Below are positions 38,764-48,118 of a stretch of DNA of 64,000 bases, piece by piece. Under the pieces are notes generated by a model. It saw only the letters and a program-made list of their open reading frames with translations. It searched no databases and was not told the DNA's origin. A program made the translations under genes and the position numbers. The first letter of the stretch is position 1, and each line of letters opens with the position of its first letter. Source of the DNA: Marinobacter salinisoli (GTDB lineage: Bacteria; Pseudomonadota; Gammaproteobacteria; Pseudomonadales; Oleiphilaceae); the NCBI RefSeq assembly GCF_017301335.1, contig NZ_CP071247.1:2294001-2358000 (forward strand), read 5' to 3'.

Positions 38764-40290
38764 ATGGCAATGCCTCTCTCCAAGTTGCCAAGCGAAGTTT
38801 TTCGGGAAGTCGGTAGTCGAAAATGGCTTGCGCTGCTGATATTTGTACTCGTGAGTTTCGGTGTCCTGTTGGCCGGTTTTCTTTGGCCTTACAAATACAC
38901 GTCTGAGACCGTTATTTTCATTGATGACAAGAACATCATTCAGCCCTTGATGGAGGGCAGTGCGGTAACCACGGAGATTAATGACCGGGCCTCCGCTGCG
39001 GAGGAACTGCTTTGGAGTCGAAGTGTCGTCGAAAAGATTGCCAGAGATGAGGATATCTTTGGGGAAGGCGCAGCCAGCGTTGGCCAAGACAAACTGGAAG
39101 ACCGAGTCGCGGCTTTGCGAACCAATATTTCGGTTGAGTCGAGGGGTGACAGCTACTTCTCAATTGCCTACAAGTCCCAATCCCCAATGCGCGCATTTCA
39201 AATTGCACAGAAAACCGGGCAGCTCTTTATCGAAGAAACGAGTGAACGGAAGCGGACCGAGAGCAGAAATGCTTACGACTTCATCAACAAGCAGGTGAAG
39301 AGCTATGAAGTCCAACTCGCGGCCGCGGAAGAGCGTTTAAAGCAGTTTCTTTCCGAAAATGTTGAGGGAACCGATGATGAAGCTAATGACCGAATGGCGA
39401 ACCTCAGGTCCCAGTTGGAATTGGCGGAAATGGAGAAGTCCGAGCTAGAGACCCGGGCTCGGAGCCTTGAAAGTGAACTTGGCCGGTTGAACCCTATGAT
39501 CGTGCAGGGGCAGTCGGCAGACGCCTACCAGAACAGAATAAGCGCCCTCGAAGAACAGTTAGATAATCTGCGCCTCAAATACCACGACACCTATCCAGAC
39601 ATCGTTATCCTGCGCGAACAGCTTGCGGAGCTGCGCAAACAACGGACAAGGGCAATTGAGCAAGGCGAGCCGACCCAATCGCTTGCGGGGGAAGCCGTGG
39701 CCAATCCTGTTTATCAGGAAATTCAGTCTGAGCTCTCGTCGACACGGGCAAATATACAAACCGTGAATACCCGGATCCTGTCTTACCGTCGTCTGCTCGA
39801 GGAGCAGGCTGATCGCATGGAGAGAATCCAGGGCAACAATGCTCAGTACGCCGAGCTCACTCGAGATATGGAGGTCAATAAAGAAATATACGATGACCTT
39901 TTGAAGCGGCGAGAGAGAGCCCGGGTGTCCATGCATCTTGATGTTGAGGGCCAGGGCCTGAATTATCGGATTACCGAGAAGGCCCAATTTCCGCTGTCTG
40001 CGACCGGGCCTCAATTCTCCATGTTTGCGGTAGCGGGAATCTTTTTGGGCTTGGCCGCACCTTTTGGCTTGATTGCCGGCCTCCTGCAAATCGATCCCAG
40101 AGTCAGGGCGAGGGAGCAGTTGGAGGAAGACGTAGACATCCCTGTTCTTGTCCAGTTACCGGAGATCAAAACACCTTTTGAAAAACGGCGTGACAGCCGC
40201 GTGACCGTGATGGTCGGCTTGTTGGCCGTCGTTGCGGTTGTCGCATACTTGGCTGTGGCTATCGCGGGAATGATGGGAGTGATCGGATGA
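38764..40290 (+). CDS. Chain-length determinant protein, XrtA-locus Wzz/GumC type
   Basis: The 508-residue inner-membrane protein has a Wzz domain with a first membrane helix near residues 20-42, a long periplasmic coiled coil (about 165-330) and a second membrane helix near 415-440. A further hydrophobic helix lies at the end, near 480-505. It has no kinase domain, which is encoded separately next. The ATG at 38764 has GGGTGA eight bases before it. A GTG at 38749 would add five residues. Its stop overlaps the next start as ATGA. Confidence 0.9.
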   Translation: MAMPLSKLPSEVFREVGSRKWLALLIFVLVSFGVLLAGFLWPYKYTSETVIFIDDKNIIQPLMEGSAVTTEINDRASAAEELLWSRSVVEKIARDEDIFGEGAASVGQDKLEDRVAALRTNISVESRGDSYFSIAYKSQSPMRAFQIAQKTGQLFIEETSERKRTESRNAYDFINKQVKSYEVQLAAAEERLKQFLSENVEGTDDEANDRMANLRSQLELAEMEKSELETRARSLESELGRLNPMIVQGQSADAYQNRISALEEQLDNLRLKYHDTYPDIVILREQLAELRKQRTRAIEQGEPTQSLAGEAVANPVYQEIQSELSSTRANIQTVNTRILSYRRLLEEQADRMERIQGNNAQYAELTRDMEVNKEIYDDLLKRRERARVSMHLDVEGQGLNYRITEKAQFPLSATGPQFSMFAVAGIFLGLAAPFGLIAGLLQIDPRVRAREQLEEDVDIPVLVQLPEIKTPFEKRRDSRVTVMVGLLAVVAVVAYLAVAIAGMMGVIG

Positions 40291-41186
40291 GCGAGGGAAA
40301 AAGCAACACCGGCCCCCTGAGGGATATCAACGAAGACCCCACAGAACCCCGGAATGAGAGCCCAGCGAATGCGGGTGGTAGTTCCTGGTTGAGGAAAAAA
40401 GGCGAACTGAGCAAAGACGGCCTGCCGTACGGAGAGTGGGACGATTCCCGGATGCTTGTTCCCAGCTCTTTGGAGTTAGGCCCGGGGGCTGTCGATCGCT
40501 ATGTCATCAGCAAACAGATCGTTCGGATGCAGGAAACTCGCAGACTTTCCCCGGACGAAATGGATGAGCGGCGTATAGTCTATCCAGAATCCAACAACCG
40601 GGCCTTGGTCAACCGGTTCCGCGATTTGCGCACGCGTCTGCTCGAGAAATCTGGCGGTAATAATTTTACGATGGTTGTCAGCGGAACAAAGGCTGGAGCT
40701 GGAGCATCTTTTGTCGCGTTGAATTTGGGAGCTGCGTTTGCCTTCGATCAGGCCAAGACCGCGGTCATTATTGACTGCAACCTCCGGGAGCCGTCCCTTC
40801 ACTCGACACTCGACGTTTTGCCTGAGGCCGGACTCACTGATTTTCTGGACGAGCCTGATCTGGATATCTCCAGAATCCTCTACCCAACGGGCATACCTCG
40901 GCTTCGCCTTATCCCCGCAGGCAGCCGCCGGGAAAACCCGGGGGAATTCTTTACGTCATTTCGCATGAAGCAGTTTCTTATGGCTGTTCGGAGACGGTAT
41001 CCCGATCGTTTCATTATCCTCGACACCGCACCGGTGACCGAGTCTCCGGATGCGCGGATATTATCTGAAATCTGTGACTACGCGATGCTAGTGGTGCCGC
41101 ACGGAGGCGTTACACCAAGCCTGGTCGAAGATGCCGCAGCGGCGTTCAATCCGAAAAAATTTGTCGGGGCGGTGATCAATGGGTAA
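40287..41186 (+). CDS. Tyrosine-autokinase-like ATPase with degenerate P-loop
   Basis: The 299-residue protein matches the cytoplasmic BY-kinase partner of XrtA-linked chain-length proteins. Residues 1-120 form a variable N-terminus and the P-loop ATPase follows. Walker A reads GTKAGAGAS (133-141), so Ala140 stands where the invariant lysine should be. Walker A' (VIIDCNLREP, Asp163) and Walker B (FIILDTAP, Asp246) are intact. The usual C-terminal tyrosine cluster is absent, the protein ending in FVGAVING. It may be a non-catalytic regulator. It is coupled to both neighbours by overlaps of four and eight bases. Confidence 0.82.
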   Translation: MSEGKSNTGPLRDINEDPTEPRNESPANAGGSSWLRKKGELSKDGLPYGEWDDSRMLVPSSLELGPGAVDRYVISKQIVRMQETRRLSPDEMDERRIVYPESNNRALVNRFRDLRTRLLEKSGGNNFTMVVSGTKAGAGASFVALNLGAAFAFDQAKTAVIIDCNLREPSLHSTLDVLPEAGLTDFLDEPDLDISRILYPTGIPRLRLIPAGSRRENPGEFFTSFRMKQFLMAVRRRYPDRFIILDTAPVTESPDARILSEICDYAMLVVPHGGVTPSLVEDAAAAFNPKKFVGAVING

Positions 41187-42462
41187 ACCGCTAATTCGTT
41201 TGGGGGGCATTGGTTTTGTACCGGCCTTGCTGCTGTATTTCACGGTTCCGGCAGGTATAGCGATCGCTGCCCCTGTAAACGTATCACTGGGTTTCGATTC
41301 CAGGTTGACGAATAACGCCCGAAAAAGTTTTCAGGACGAGGAAGTCGATGTTGAATCTCGATTGCTATTGGGCATAGGCCATAGCTCGGACACGGGGCGG
41401 TGCAATTCAGACCTTCTTGCCCAGGCTCGTTACGAGTACTGGCTCGATGAGACTTTTGATCCTGAGACAGTGGGTTATGTAAATTTTATTGCCGACTGCA
41501 GTCTTGGGAGCAATGTCGTTTGGCGTATCGAAGACTATCTCGATGACGTACTCCAGAGTAGCCAGTCTGCCGGTACACCGGATGATCGTAGCCAAAAGAA
41601 CATCTTTCGCACCGGGCCAATCGCCACCTTCAGGCTGACCTCAGTCGATGATCTGGTCTTATCTGCGTTCTACGAAAATACGGAGTACAGAGAACCTTCG
41701 TTCACCGATGGGGAAAGGTACACCGCCAACATTGGTTGGAATCACGCGTTCAGCCAATCCTTCACTGCTGGCCTTGGCGCCAGTGCCGAACGTGCAAGTC
41801 TCGATACTGATGAAGAAATCGACAAAATCACGGTTTCGGTTCCCATCACAAAGGAGTGGGCAGCCACCCGGATAGCCGGATCGATAGGATACAGCCAGCT
41901 AGAGACCTCTTTTGTTGATCGCGTACAGGAAAGTGATGGAGTCGTCGGAAGCTTCAGTTTACTCAGGGATATTAATCCGACCTCAACTCTATCGATTGAG
42001 GCGAGCAGGGAGTTGACGGACCAAACATCAGACTTTGACGTTCGTTTTGGCGAGGTCATTTTTGACCTCGAGGAAACGAGTGCCGTTGAAGTGTCCGCGA
42101 TACAGGTCAAACTGGAAAAACGTTTCGGGGCAGGCTCTTCGCTTGCGGGCGTTTTGTTCGCCAATCAGACCGATTACCTTGATATTGGTAACCAGGAAAC
42201 CGGGGAAGGCGCACGAATTGAATATATACAGCCCATCACACGACAGATGGACGCCCGATTTGAAGGCACCTATGACGCTAGAAGCTATACCGTGGACGAG
42301 ACAGAGGATCAGGGGTTTCGGGGCGTAGCAGGCATTGATTTCCGCTTGAACAGTCAACTGGAAATGATCAGCCAGTTTGGATTCGAACGACGTACAAGTG
42401 ATGTCGAAACTCGTGGATATGATGAAGCTTGGTTCCTGTTCGGACTGGAATATAACCTCTAA
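41179..42462 (+). CDS. Outer-membrane beta-barrel protein of the XrtA locus (TIGR03016-like)
   Basis: The 427-residue protein has a signal peptide with likely cleavage after IAIAA near residue 31 and a mature part of alternating beta-strands with many aromatic and acidic turns. It ends in WFLFGLEYNL. Proteins of this kind occur in most exosortase A loci between the kinase and the deacetylase, and may help polysaccharide leave the cell, which is not proven. The start overlaps the kinase gene by eight bases. Confidence 0.75.
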   Translation: MGKPLIRLGGIGFVPALLLYFTVPAGIAIAAPVNVSLGFDSRLTNNARKSFQDEEVDVESRLLLGIGHSSDTGRCNSDLLAQARYEYWLDETFDPETVGYVNFIADCSLGSNVVWRIEDYLDDVLQSSQSAGTPDDRSQKNIFRTGPIATFRLTSVDDLVLSAFYENTEYREPSFTDGERYTANIGWNHAFSQSFTAGLGASAERASLDTDEEIDKITVSVPITKEWAATRIAGSIGYSQLETSFVDRVQESDGVVGSFSLLRDINPTSTLSIEASRELTDQTSDFDVRFGEVIFDLEETSAVEVSAIQVKLEKRFGAGSSLAGVLFANQTDYLDIGNQETGEGARIEYIQPITRQMDARFEGTYDARSYTVDETEDQGFRGVAGIDFRLNSQLEMISQFGFERRTSDVETRGYDEAWFLFGLEYNL

Positions 42463-42502
42463 CACTCGTTGACCCCCAAAGGTCAAAGGTAGGAAACGTG
42501 CC

Positions 42503-43372
42503 GTGAGTATGGATATAAAGAATGCGCTCACTATTGATGTTGAGGATTATTTTCAGGTTGCCGCTTTGGCGGAAGCTGTTGAACGCAGTGACTGGCCAAA
42601 GATGGAGTACCGGGTTGAATCAAACACCGATCGCCTGCTTGAACTTTTCGAACGTTTTGATACCAAAGCAACCTTTTTCGTTCTTGGATGGGTAGCTGAA
42701 CGTTCGCCAGGTCTTGTTCGGCGGATACAGCAAGCCGGGCACGAAATTGCGAGCCACGGATACAGTCATCAGCTGGTTTACTCCCAGACAGAAAAGGTTT
42801 TTCGTGAGGAAACTAGGAAATCCAAGACCATACTGGAGGATATAACCGGCGCTTTCGTTAGCGGTTATAGGGCCGCCAGTTATTCCATCACGGCGAAGTC
42901 GCGCTGGGCGCTTGATGTGCTGTGTGATGAAGGGTTTACCTGGGATTCTTCGATTTTTCCTGTCCACCATGATCGTTACGGTATGCCCGGAACTCCCTTC
43001 ACTCCGTATCGACTTCAGGCACCGAACGGTGGCCAATTAACGGAATTTCCTCTCTCAACCTGCGCTATTGGTAACTATCGCTTACCGATAGCCGGTGGTG
43101 GCTATTTTCGGCTGTTTCCGTATTGGTTGAGTCGATGGGGGCTAGGCCAAATCAACAGGCTCGGACAGCCATTTATCTTCTATTTACACCCCTGGGAGAT
43201 CGACCCGTCTCAACCAAGGCTGGCAGTTAAGGCGCTATCGCGTTTCAGGCACTATAACAACCTCGAGCGTTGCTATGGTCGACTGGAGCGGTTATTGGGA
43301 GACTTCAGCTTCGCTCCGGTTTCGTCGGTGTTGTCAGATTCAACCATTCCCCTAGAGCCAATTGCCGTCTGA
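42503..43372 (+). CDS. NodB polysaccharide deacetylase of the XrtA locus (DUF3473 type)
   Basis: The 289-residue enzyme has a NodB domain. TIDVEDYFQV near residue 10 holds the catalytic aspartates, and SHGYSH near residue 92 carries the metal-binding histidines. The C-terminal DUF3473 part includes FIFYLHPWEIDP. It would deacetylate N-acetylated sugars of the polymer. It lacks a signal peptide, as usual for this family. The GTG at 42503 has GGTAGGA eight bases upstream. An ATG two codons later is the alternative. Confidence 0.88.
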   Translation: MSMDIKNALTIDVEDYFQVAALAEAVERSDWPKMEYRVESNTDRLLELFERFDTKATFFVLGWVAERSPGLVRRIQQAGHEIASHGYSHQLVYSQTEKVFREETRKSKTILEDITGAFVSGYRAASYSITAKSRWALDVLCDEGFTWDSSIFPVHHDRYGMPGTPFTPYRLQAPNGGQLTEFPLSTCAIGNYRLPIAGGGYFRLFPYWLSRWGLGQINRLGQPFIFYLHPWEIDPSQPRLAVKALSRFRHYNNLERCYGRLERLLGDFSFAPVSSVLSDSTIPLEPIAV

Positions 43373-43385
43373 GGATTTCGATTTC

Positions 43386-44711
43386 ATGATGGGAAAGTGT
43401 GTGCAATTGGAGAGTGCATCAATTCCTTGCGAGGACTTGGAATCACGTCTTTCGCTCCTCCAGAAGGAGAACAAGCGGCTTAGCCGGTTGGTTGATGAGG
43501 CCCGAAAGTCGATGGCGCCCGCTGACGAACTGCTTTGCGAGTTGCAGAGAAATATCAAGCAAATTAAATCTCTTAAAAAACGTGTAAAAAAGACACAAAA
43601 CCGGACTGTTGAGAAGCCTTGGTCTCCGCCGCAAATTGTTGTTCCTCCCGCAATCCGCGATCGTGATCTTGCAGAATCTGTAGAGGTTGGAATTGCAAAT
43701 CACGATCATTCGGGTGCTATTGAGCAGTATGTGGCTAGTCACCCGGCGGGATCTATATGGCATCTTCCTGCTGTTACGTCGTTCATTGAGTCAACTTATC
43801 GACATAAAGTGCGCTATTTTTTCGCCGCCGATAAAAGTGATCAAATCGTCGGAGTCCTCCCGGTTGTTCAGTTGAAGAGCGCGTTGTTCGGAAATTTTAT
43901 GTTGTCTGTTCCGTACTTTAACTACGGGGGAATATTGTCAGAAAACCGAGATGTTGCGCAGAAGCTAATCTTGGCTGCTGAGTCCTGGCGAGTAGCCGAG
44001 CAGTCTGAGCATATAGAGTTGCGCCATTTGGCAGAGAGTGGGCTAGGTCTTCGTAAACGTAGTCATAAGGTTACGTTCTGGCTGCCAATACCCGATGATG
44101 TTGCGGACCTTTGGCGGAGTTTCAAACCTAAGCTGAGAGCGCAAATCCGCCGTGGCCAAAGGGATTTAAACGACTTAAGTATCGGTGGATTAGAATTGCT
44201 GGATGAATTTTATCGGGTGTTTGCAATCAACATGCGCGATTTGGGAACGCCGGTCTATGGTAGACATTTTTTCCACAATCTTCTTGATAGTCTTGGTGAC
44301 AAAGCTTGGCTGGTTATTGGCAGGATTGATGGTCAGGCCGTCACCTGTGCATTACTGACGGGTTTTGGCGACAGAATGGAGATTCCATGGGCATCCAGTC
44401 TTCGCCAGGTAGGCCAGACCGGTGCAAATATGGCTATGTATTGGCGCATCCTTGAGTTTGCCGGACAGCAGGGATATCGCTATTTTGATTTTGGTCGTTG
44501 TTCGCCCGAATCTGGAACATACAATTTCAAAAGGCAGTGGGGGGCTCAGGAGATCCCTATGCACTGGGATTACGTTGTGCCAGATACCGGCGGTTTGCCG
44601 GCATTAAATCCAGATAACCCTAAATTCAAGTTGCTTATACAAGTTTGGAAGCGTCTGCCGCTCTGGGTCACAAAGTGCGTTGGTCCAAAAATCGTGAAGT
44701 CATTACCCTAA
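43386..44711 (+). CDS. FemAB-like (GNAT-fold) protein with N-terminal coiled coil
   Basis: The 441-residue protein belongs in its last 340 residues to the FemAB family of exosortase A loci, with YFDFGRCSPESGTYNFKRQWG as the conserved core. FemAB relatives add amino acids from aminoacyl-tRNA to an acceptor, or act as acetyltransferase-like enzymes. About 90 extra residues precede the domain and form a charged coiled coil (LQKENKRLSRLVDEARKS, then KSLKKRVKKTQ). The ATG at 43386 has GAGG eleven bases upstream. A TTG at 43362 overlapping the previous gene is also possible. Confidence 0.82.
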   Translation: MMGKCVQLESASIPCEDLESRLSLLQKENKRLSRLVDEARKSMAPADELLCELQRNIKQIKSLKKRVKKTQNRTVEKPWSPPQIVVPPAIRDRDLAESVEVGIANHDHSGAIEQYVASHPAGSIWHLPAVTSFIESTYRHKVRYFFAADKSDQIVGVLPVVQLKSALFGNFMLSVPYFNYGGILSENRDVAQKLILAAESWRVAEQSEHIELRHLAESGLGLRKRSHKVTFWLPIPDDVADLWRSFKPKLRAQIRRGQRDLNDLSIGGLELLDEFYRVFAINMRDLGTPVYGRHFFHNLLDSLGDKAWLVIGRIDGQAVTCALLTGFGDRMEIPWASSLRQVGQTGANMAMYWRILEFAGQQGYRYFDFGRCSPESGTYNFKRQWGAQEIPMHWDYVVPDTGGLPALNPDNPKFKLLIQVWKRLPLWVTKCVGPKIVKSLP

Positions 44712-44806
44712 TCTTATTGGTGGGTTAAGGCTGCAACTGCTTTAACAGCATCGTTGACCGTGGGTCAAAGAGGCCTATCCTAGCGGGGCCATTGAGGGTT
44801 GTTGGA

Positions 44807-45958
44807 ATGAAGGAGTATTCCCAGAGGACTGTTTTGCATCTCATCGATACCACAGGGCCGGGAGGAGCGGAGACCGTCTTTATCAACCTTCTTCGACAAT
44901 TTCAGAATGCCAATCAGCGCAACCTCGTTGTATTGAGAGGTGAGGGTTGGGTTGCTGACAAAGTCCGTGACATTGGTATTCAGCCACATATTATCGACTC
45001 AAAGGGCAGCTTCAACCTCAATTACATTCATACCCTCAGAAGGGTTGTGTCGCAGGAAAACGTGAGCCTGATCCATTCGCATCTGCTTGGCTCCAATGTC
45101 TACGGCGCGCTGCTTGCGTTAATTTGCAGAAAACCCATGATTGCAACGTTCCATGGGGCGGTCGATGTTGCCGCGAAGGAGCGATTTCTCCGTGCTAAAT
45201 TTTTCTGCATTGGCTTGGGAGCTTCGCGAATCGTCTGTGTATCGAAGCGACTTCAGCAAGAGCTTACAGGCCGATGCAAGCTTCCTAGGAGCAAGTTAAG
45301 GCTCATCTACAACGGTGTAGATCCTGATTTATTCCTCGGCCCCCCCCAGAAAAACCTTAGAACGGAATTGGGACTGGGCCAAGATTCCATCCTCATTGTA
45401 TCGGTGGGGAATATTCGCCCTGCCAAAGGGTATGAATATCTGATTGATGCTGCCTTGGATATGGCTTCTCGCGAACCCAAAATGCATTTTGTGGTAGTCG
45501 GTCACCAACGACAGGAGTTATTCGAAAAACTTCGGAAGAGAGCGGAATCGTCTACCGGAAAGCAACCAAATATCCATTGGCTTGGTTTCCGAGAAGACAT
45601 ACGAGAGATTCTCCTGCAGGCCGATGTATTCCTGCTTCCTTCTGTATCGGAGGGGTTTTCGATATCAACAGTTGAAGCCATGATGGCAGGTACACCGGTG
45701 GTTGCAACTCGAAGTGGTGGGCCGGAGGAAATCATTGCCGATCATCAAACCGGGATACTTGTCCCCATCAGGAACCCGAAGGCGATTAACTCTGCATTAC
45801 TGGAGTTAAGAAACCAGGATACCAAGGAGAAGATAACCCGACAGGCAGCCGAAGTGGCAAAGGAAAAATTCGGGCTCCCTAATATGTTGCGTGAATATGA
45901 GAGCCTTTACAGGGAACTCCTTGGGTACCGAGCCTATGATGAAAAGTGTCGCACTTAA
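44807..45958 (+). CDS. Glycosyltransferase family 4
   Basis: The 383-residue GT-B enzyme begins with the donor-linked segment TTGPGGAETVFINLLR near residues 14-29. Its C-terminal half carries VGNIRPAKGYEYLIDAA and the nucleotide-binding PSVSEGFSISTVEAMMAGTPVVAT, in which the glutamate of the EX7E motif lies. It would add one sugar to the lipid-linked repeat on the cytoplasmic face. The ATG at 44807 has GAGGG nine bases upstream. It overlaps the next gene by about 20 bases. Confidence 0.88.
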   Translation: MKEYSQRTVLHLIDTTGPGGAETVFINLLRQFQNANQRNLVVLRGEGWVADKVRDIGIQPHIIDSKGSFNLNYIHTLRRVVSQENVSLIHSHLLGSNVYGALLALICRKPMIATFHGAVDVAAKERFLRAKFFCIGLGASRIVCVSKRLQQELTGRCKLPRSKLRLIYNGVDPDLFLGPPQKNLRTELGLGQDSILIVSVGNIRPAKGYEYLIDAALDMASREPKMHFVVVGHQRQELFEKLRKRAESSTGKQPNIHWLGFREDIREILLQADVFLLPSVSEGFSISTVEAMMAGTPVVATRSGGPEEIIADHQTGILVPIRNPKAINSALLELRNQDTKEKITRQAAEVAKEKFGLPNMLREYESLYRELLGYRAYDEKCRT

Positions 45959-46952
45959 AGCTGCCAATATACTTGCCGAAACCGGCGTTTTTCGTTTTTT
46001 TTGCCCACAGTCAGTACCGGTGTTCATGATTCATCGGATGACGACGGAAGATTCAAATGCAGTGGGTAGGTTGTCGGTAAATACATTACGGCGTCATTTG
46101 AGCTACTTGCGGGATAACGGGTTTCACGTTCTTTCAATGGGAGAACTGTGGCGATTTATCTCTGAAGGACAGGCAGTTCCGCCTAAGTCTGTGGCTTTTA
46201 CAATAGATGATGGGTTTTCAGATCACTCGGACCTAGCCGCCAAGGTGTTCGACGAATTTGGGTTTGTTCTCAATTTTTTTGTTATTACTGGCTTCCTTGA
46301 TAGGAAACTCTGGCCTTGGGACGACCAGCTTGCTTTTGGTTTGGCGCATGCAAAGCGAAGAAAAGCAAAGTTACGACTTCCATCAGGGGATTTGTACTGT
46401 ATTGACCTGAGAGTGAAGACCCGAGGTCAGCAGGTCCGGGCGCTACGAAATTGTTTGAAACAGGAGTGCCAATCCGATGTTTACCCCTGGTTAAAGTCAG
46501 AGCTGTTCAGCGAGCTGGGCGTTCCGTTTCCTGAGGATATTCCTGCGGACTACGCCCCTATGTCTTGGGAAGACGCAAGAGCCCTGGTTCGACAAGGGCA
46601 TGGCGTTTATCCCCACACATACTCACACAGAATCTTGGCATCACTGGAGCCTGAGGAACAGCTATTTGAAATCAGGGAGTCCTTTAGTCGAGTGAGTGAC
46701 GAAATCGGTGGTCCGGTGAGAGTATTTGCCTATCCAACGGGACGAAAATCAGATTACGACTCAACCGCTATCGACTGTCTTAAACGCACAGAAGCGGATA
46801 TGTCCTTCACTACCACTCCCGGGTACGTCAAGGAAGGTGTGAATCCTTATGAAATACCGAGATTTTCGTTACCTGAGAGCCACGATCAGTTCAAACAGAT
46901 CGTAAACCGGTTCGAGGCATTTAAGGAACGGATTCGGGCTGTCAGGCCATAG
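45936..46952 (+). CDS. NodB-type polysaccharide deacetylase
   Basis: The 338-residue protein has the NodB signature FTIDDGFSDH near residue 87 and PHTYSH near 227, giving the metal triad Asp-His-His. It has no clear signal peptide. It differs from the DUF3473-type enzyme at 42503, so it is a second, independent deacetylase. The proposed ATG 45936 lies inside the end of the glycosyltransferase gene, with no strong binding site, and translational coupling is likely. Its 3' end overlaps the convergent ATP-grasp gene by 11 bases. Confidence 0.85.
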   Translation: MMKSVALKAANILAETGVFRFFCPQSVPVFMIHRMTTEDSNAVGRLSVNTLRRHLSYLRDNGFHVLSMGELWRFISEGQAVPPKSVAFTIDDGFSDHSDLAAKVFDEFGFVLNFFVITGFLDRKLWPWDDQLAFGLAHAKRRKAKLRLPSGDLYCIDLRVKTRGQQVRALRNCLKQECQSDVYPWLKSELFSELGVPFPEDIPADYAPMSWEDARALVRQGHGVYPHTYSHRILASLEPEEQLFEIRESFSRVSDEIGGPVRVFAYPTGRKSDYDSTAIDCLKRTEADMSFTTTPGYVKEGVNPYEIPRFSLPESHDQFKQIVNRFEAFKERIRAVRP

Positions 46953-48111
46953 CCTTACGGATTACTCTGACTACCCGGATCATGACATTTTGAACCGTGT
47001 CCCAAGAATACTTGAGTGCCGGAAGGGGGTCTCTCCAGTAGAAAATAGCGCCAACCCGGTGACGTCTGAGTAACCCGAGATAAAGCCTTGCTATGGTAAG
47101 AATCTTCTCACGATTTTCTAACCGGGCGATGAGGTCTCCGAAGAAATTCCAGTAGATTCGATCATTTTTTTGTGGCTGGAAATCAACCGGGTCGCCATTG
47201 GCAACTCGGGCCGATGCCAGAACGTTATTGATGCCACAGCGTGTATCGAACCAATTACACATACCGAGGCGGGGATTTGTCTCAATGTAGTAATATTTGC
47301 CCGATCTGGGGTCTCTTTTGAACTCAATCATCGCCGGGCCTGTGTAGCCAAGAGCCTTCCCGATGCGTTCGCACTCTTCTCGAAGAATTTGGTTGTCTCG
47401 GCTGATAGCCAGTGATGTCACGCCGTAATGAGAAGGCATAGTGCCGAGCCGATTGAATACAAAACAAGCGCTTAATTCCTGGTTCAAATCAAAAGTTACG
47501 TTGCAGACCCAGAGGTTATCGTCAGCGCCGGGAATGATTTCTTGTGCGATGAACTTGTCCAGCTGGTCCCTGAACTTTTCTCTAAACTCATCAGCCTCTC
47601 TCGAATCATTCAAGACCAAGTTCTTCGAGCCTAAGGCCTCATATTCGCGAAACGATCTTGGCTTGATGAGTACAGGGTATGATTCCGGGCGCTCTTCATC
47701 CAATAGATAGTAAGTCTTTGGTAACGTAACGCCACCGGATTCCATGACAAGGCATTCCCGCCTCTTGTCATTGAGAATGTTTGTCGCTTCCGAGGTTGGG
47801 CCGATAAGGTGGTGAGCTGTGTAGCCCATATCCTTCAGCTGACCGATTAACTCTGCTGAGGGATCCGAGCAAGCCAAAACGACTCCTGGCGTTCCTTCAA
47901 CATCGCGTATCCTGTCCAATATTGGCTTGATTTCAGAAACGGTGGGATTTCTAGGGATAAGCTCAAAAGGCCTGCTGTATCTGCTGTAGGCGGATAAATC
48001 CTTCGCATTTGCGACAAGCGTATATGCCTTAATTCCCGCGTGTACGGCTGAGCGCACTGCGCCTAGACCGTTCAAGCCATTTGCGAGAATAATGACATAG
48101 GCCTGTTCCAT
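46942..48111 (-). CDS. ATP-grasp domain protein, first of a pair
   Basis: The 389-residue protein has an ATP-grasp fold like carboxylate-amine ligases. A pre-ATP-grasp region begins with IILANGLNGLGAVRSA. The central domain has YPVLIKPRSFREYE, and the metal-binding segment AMIEFKRDPRSGKYYYIETNPRLG lies near residues 255-280 (quoted here as one block shorter than the whole motif). Such enzymes join a carboxyl to an amine or thiol using ATP. It stands with a second ATP-grasp gene on the minus strand inside the polysaccharide locus. Substrates are unknown. Confidence 0.82.
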   Translation of the reverse strand: MEQAYVIILANGLNGLGAVRSAVHAGIKAYTLVANAKDLSAYSRYSRPFELIPRNPTVSEIKPILDRIRDVEGTPGVVLACSDPSAELIGQLKDMGYTAHHLIGPTSEATNILNDKRRECLVMESGGVTLPKTYYLLDEERPESYPVLIKPRSFREYEALGSKNLVLNDSREADEFREKFRDQLDKFIAQEIIPGADDNLWVCNVTFDLNQELSACFVFNRLGTMPSHYGVTSLAISRDNQILREECERIGKALGYTGPAMIEFKRDPRSGKYYYIETNPRLGMCNWFDTRCGINNVLASARVANGDPVDFQPQKNDRIYWNFFGDLIARLENREKILTIARLYLGLLRRHRVGAIFYWRDPLPALKYSWDTVQNVMIRVVRVIRKAMA

Positions 48112-48118
48112 GAAGTGC

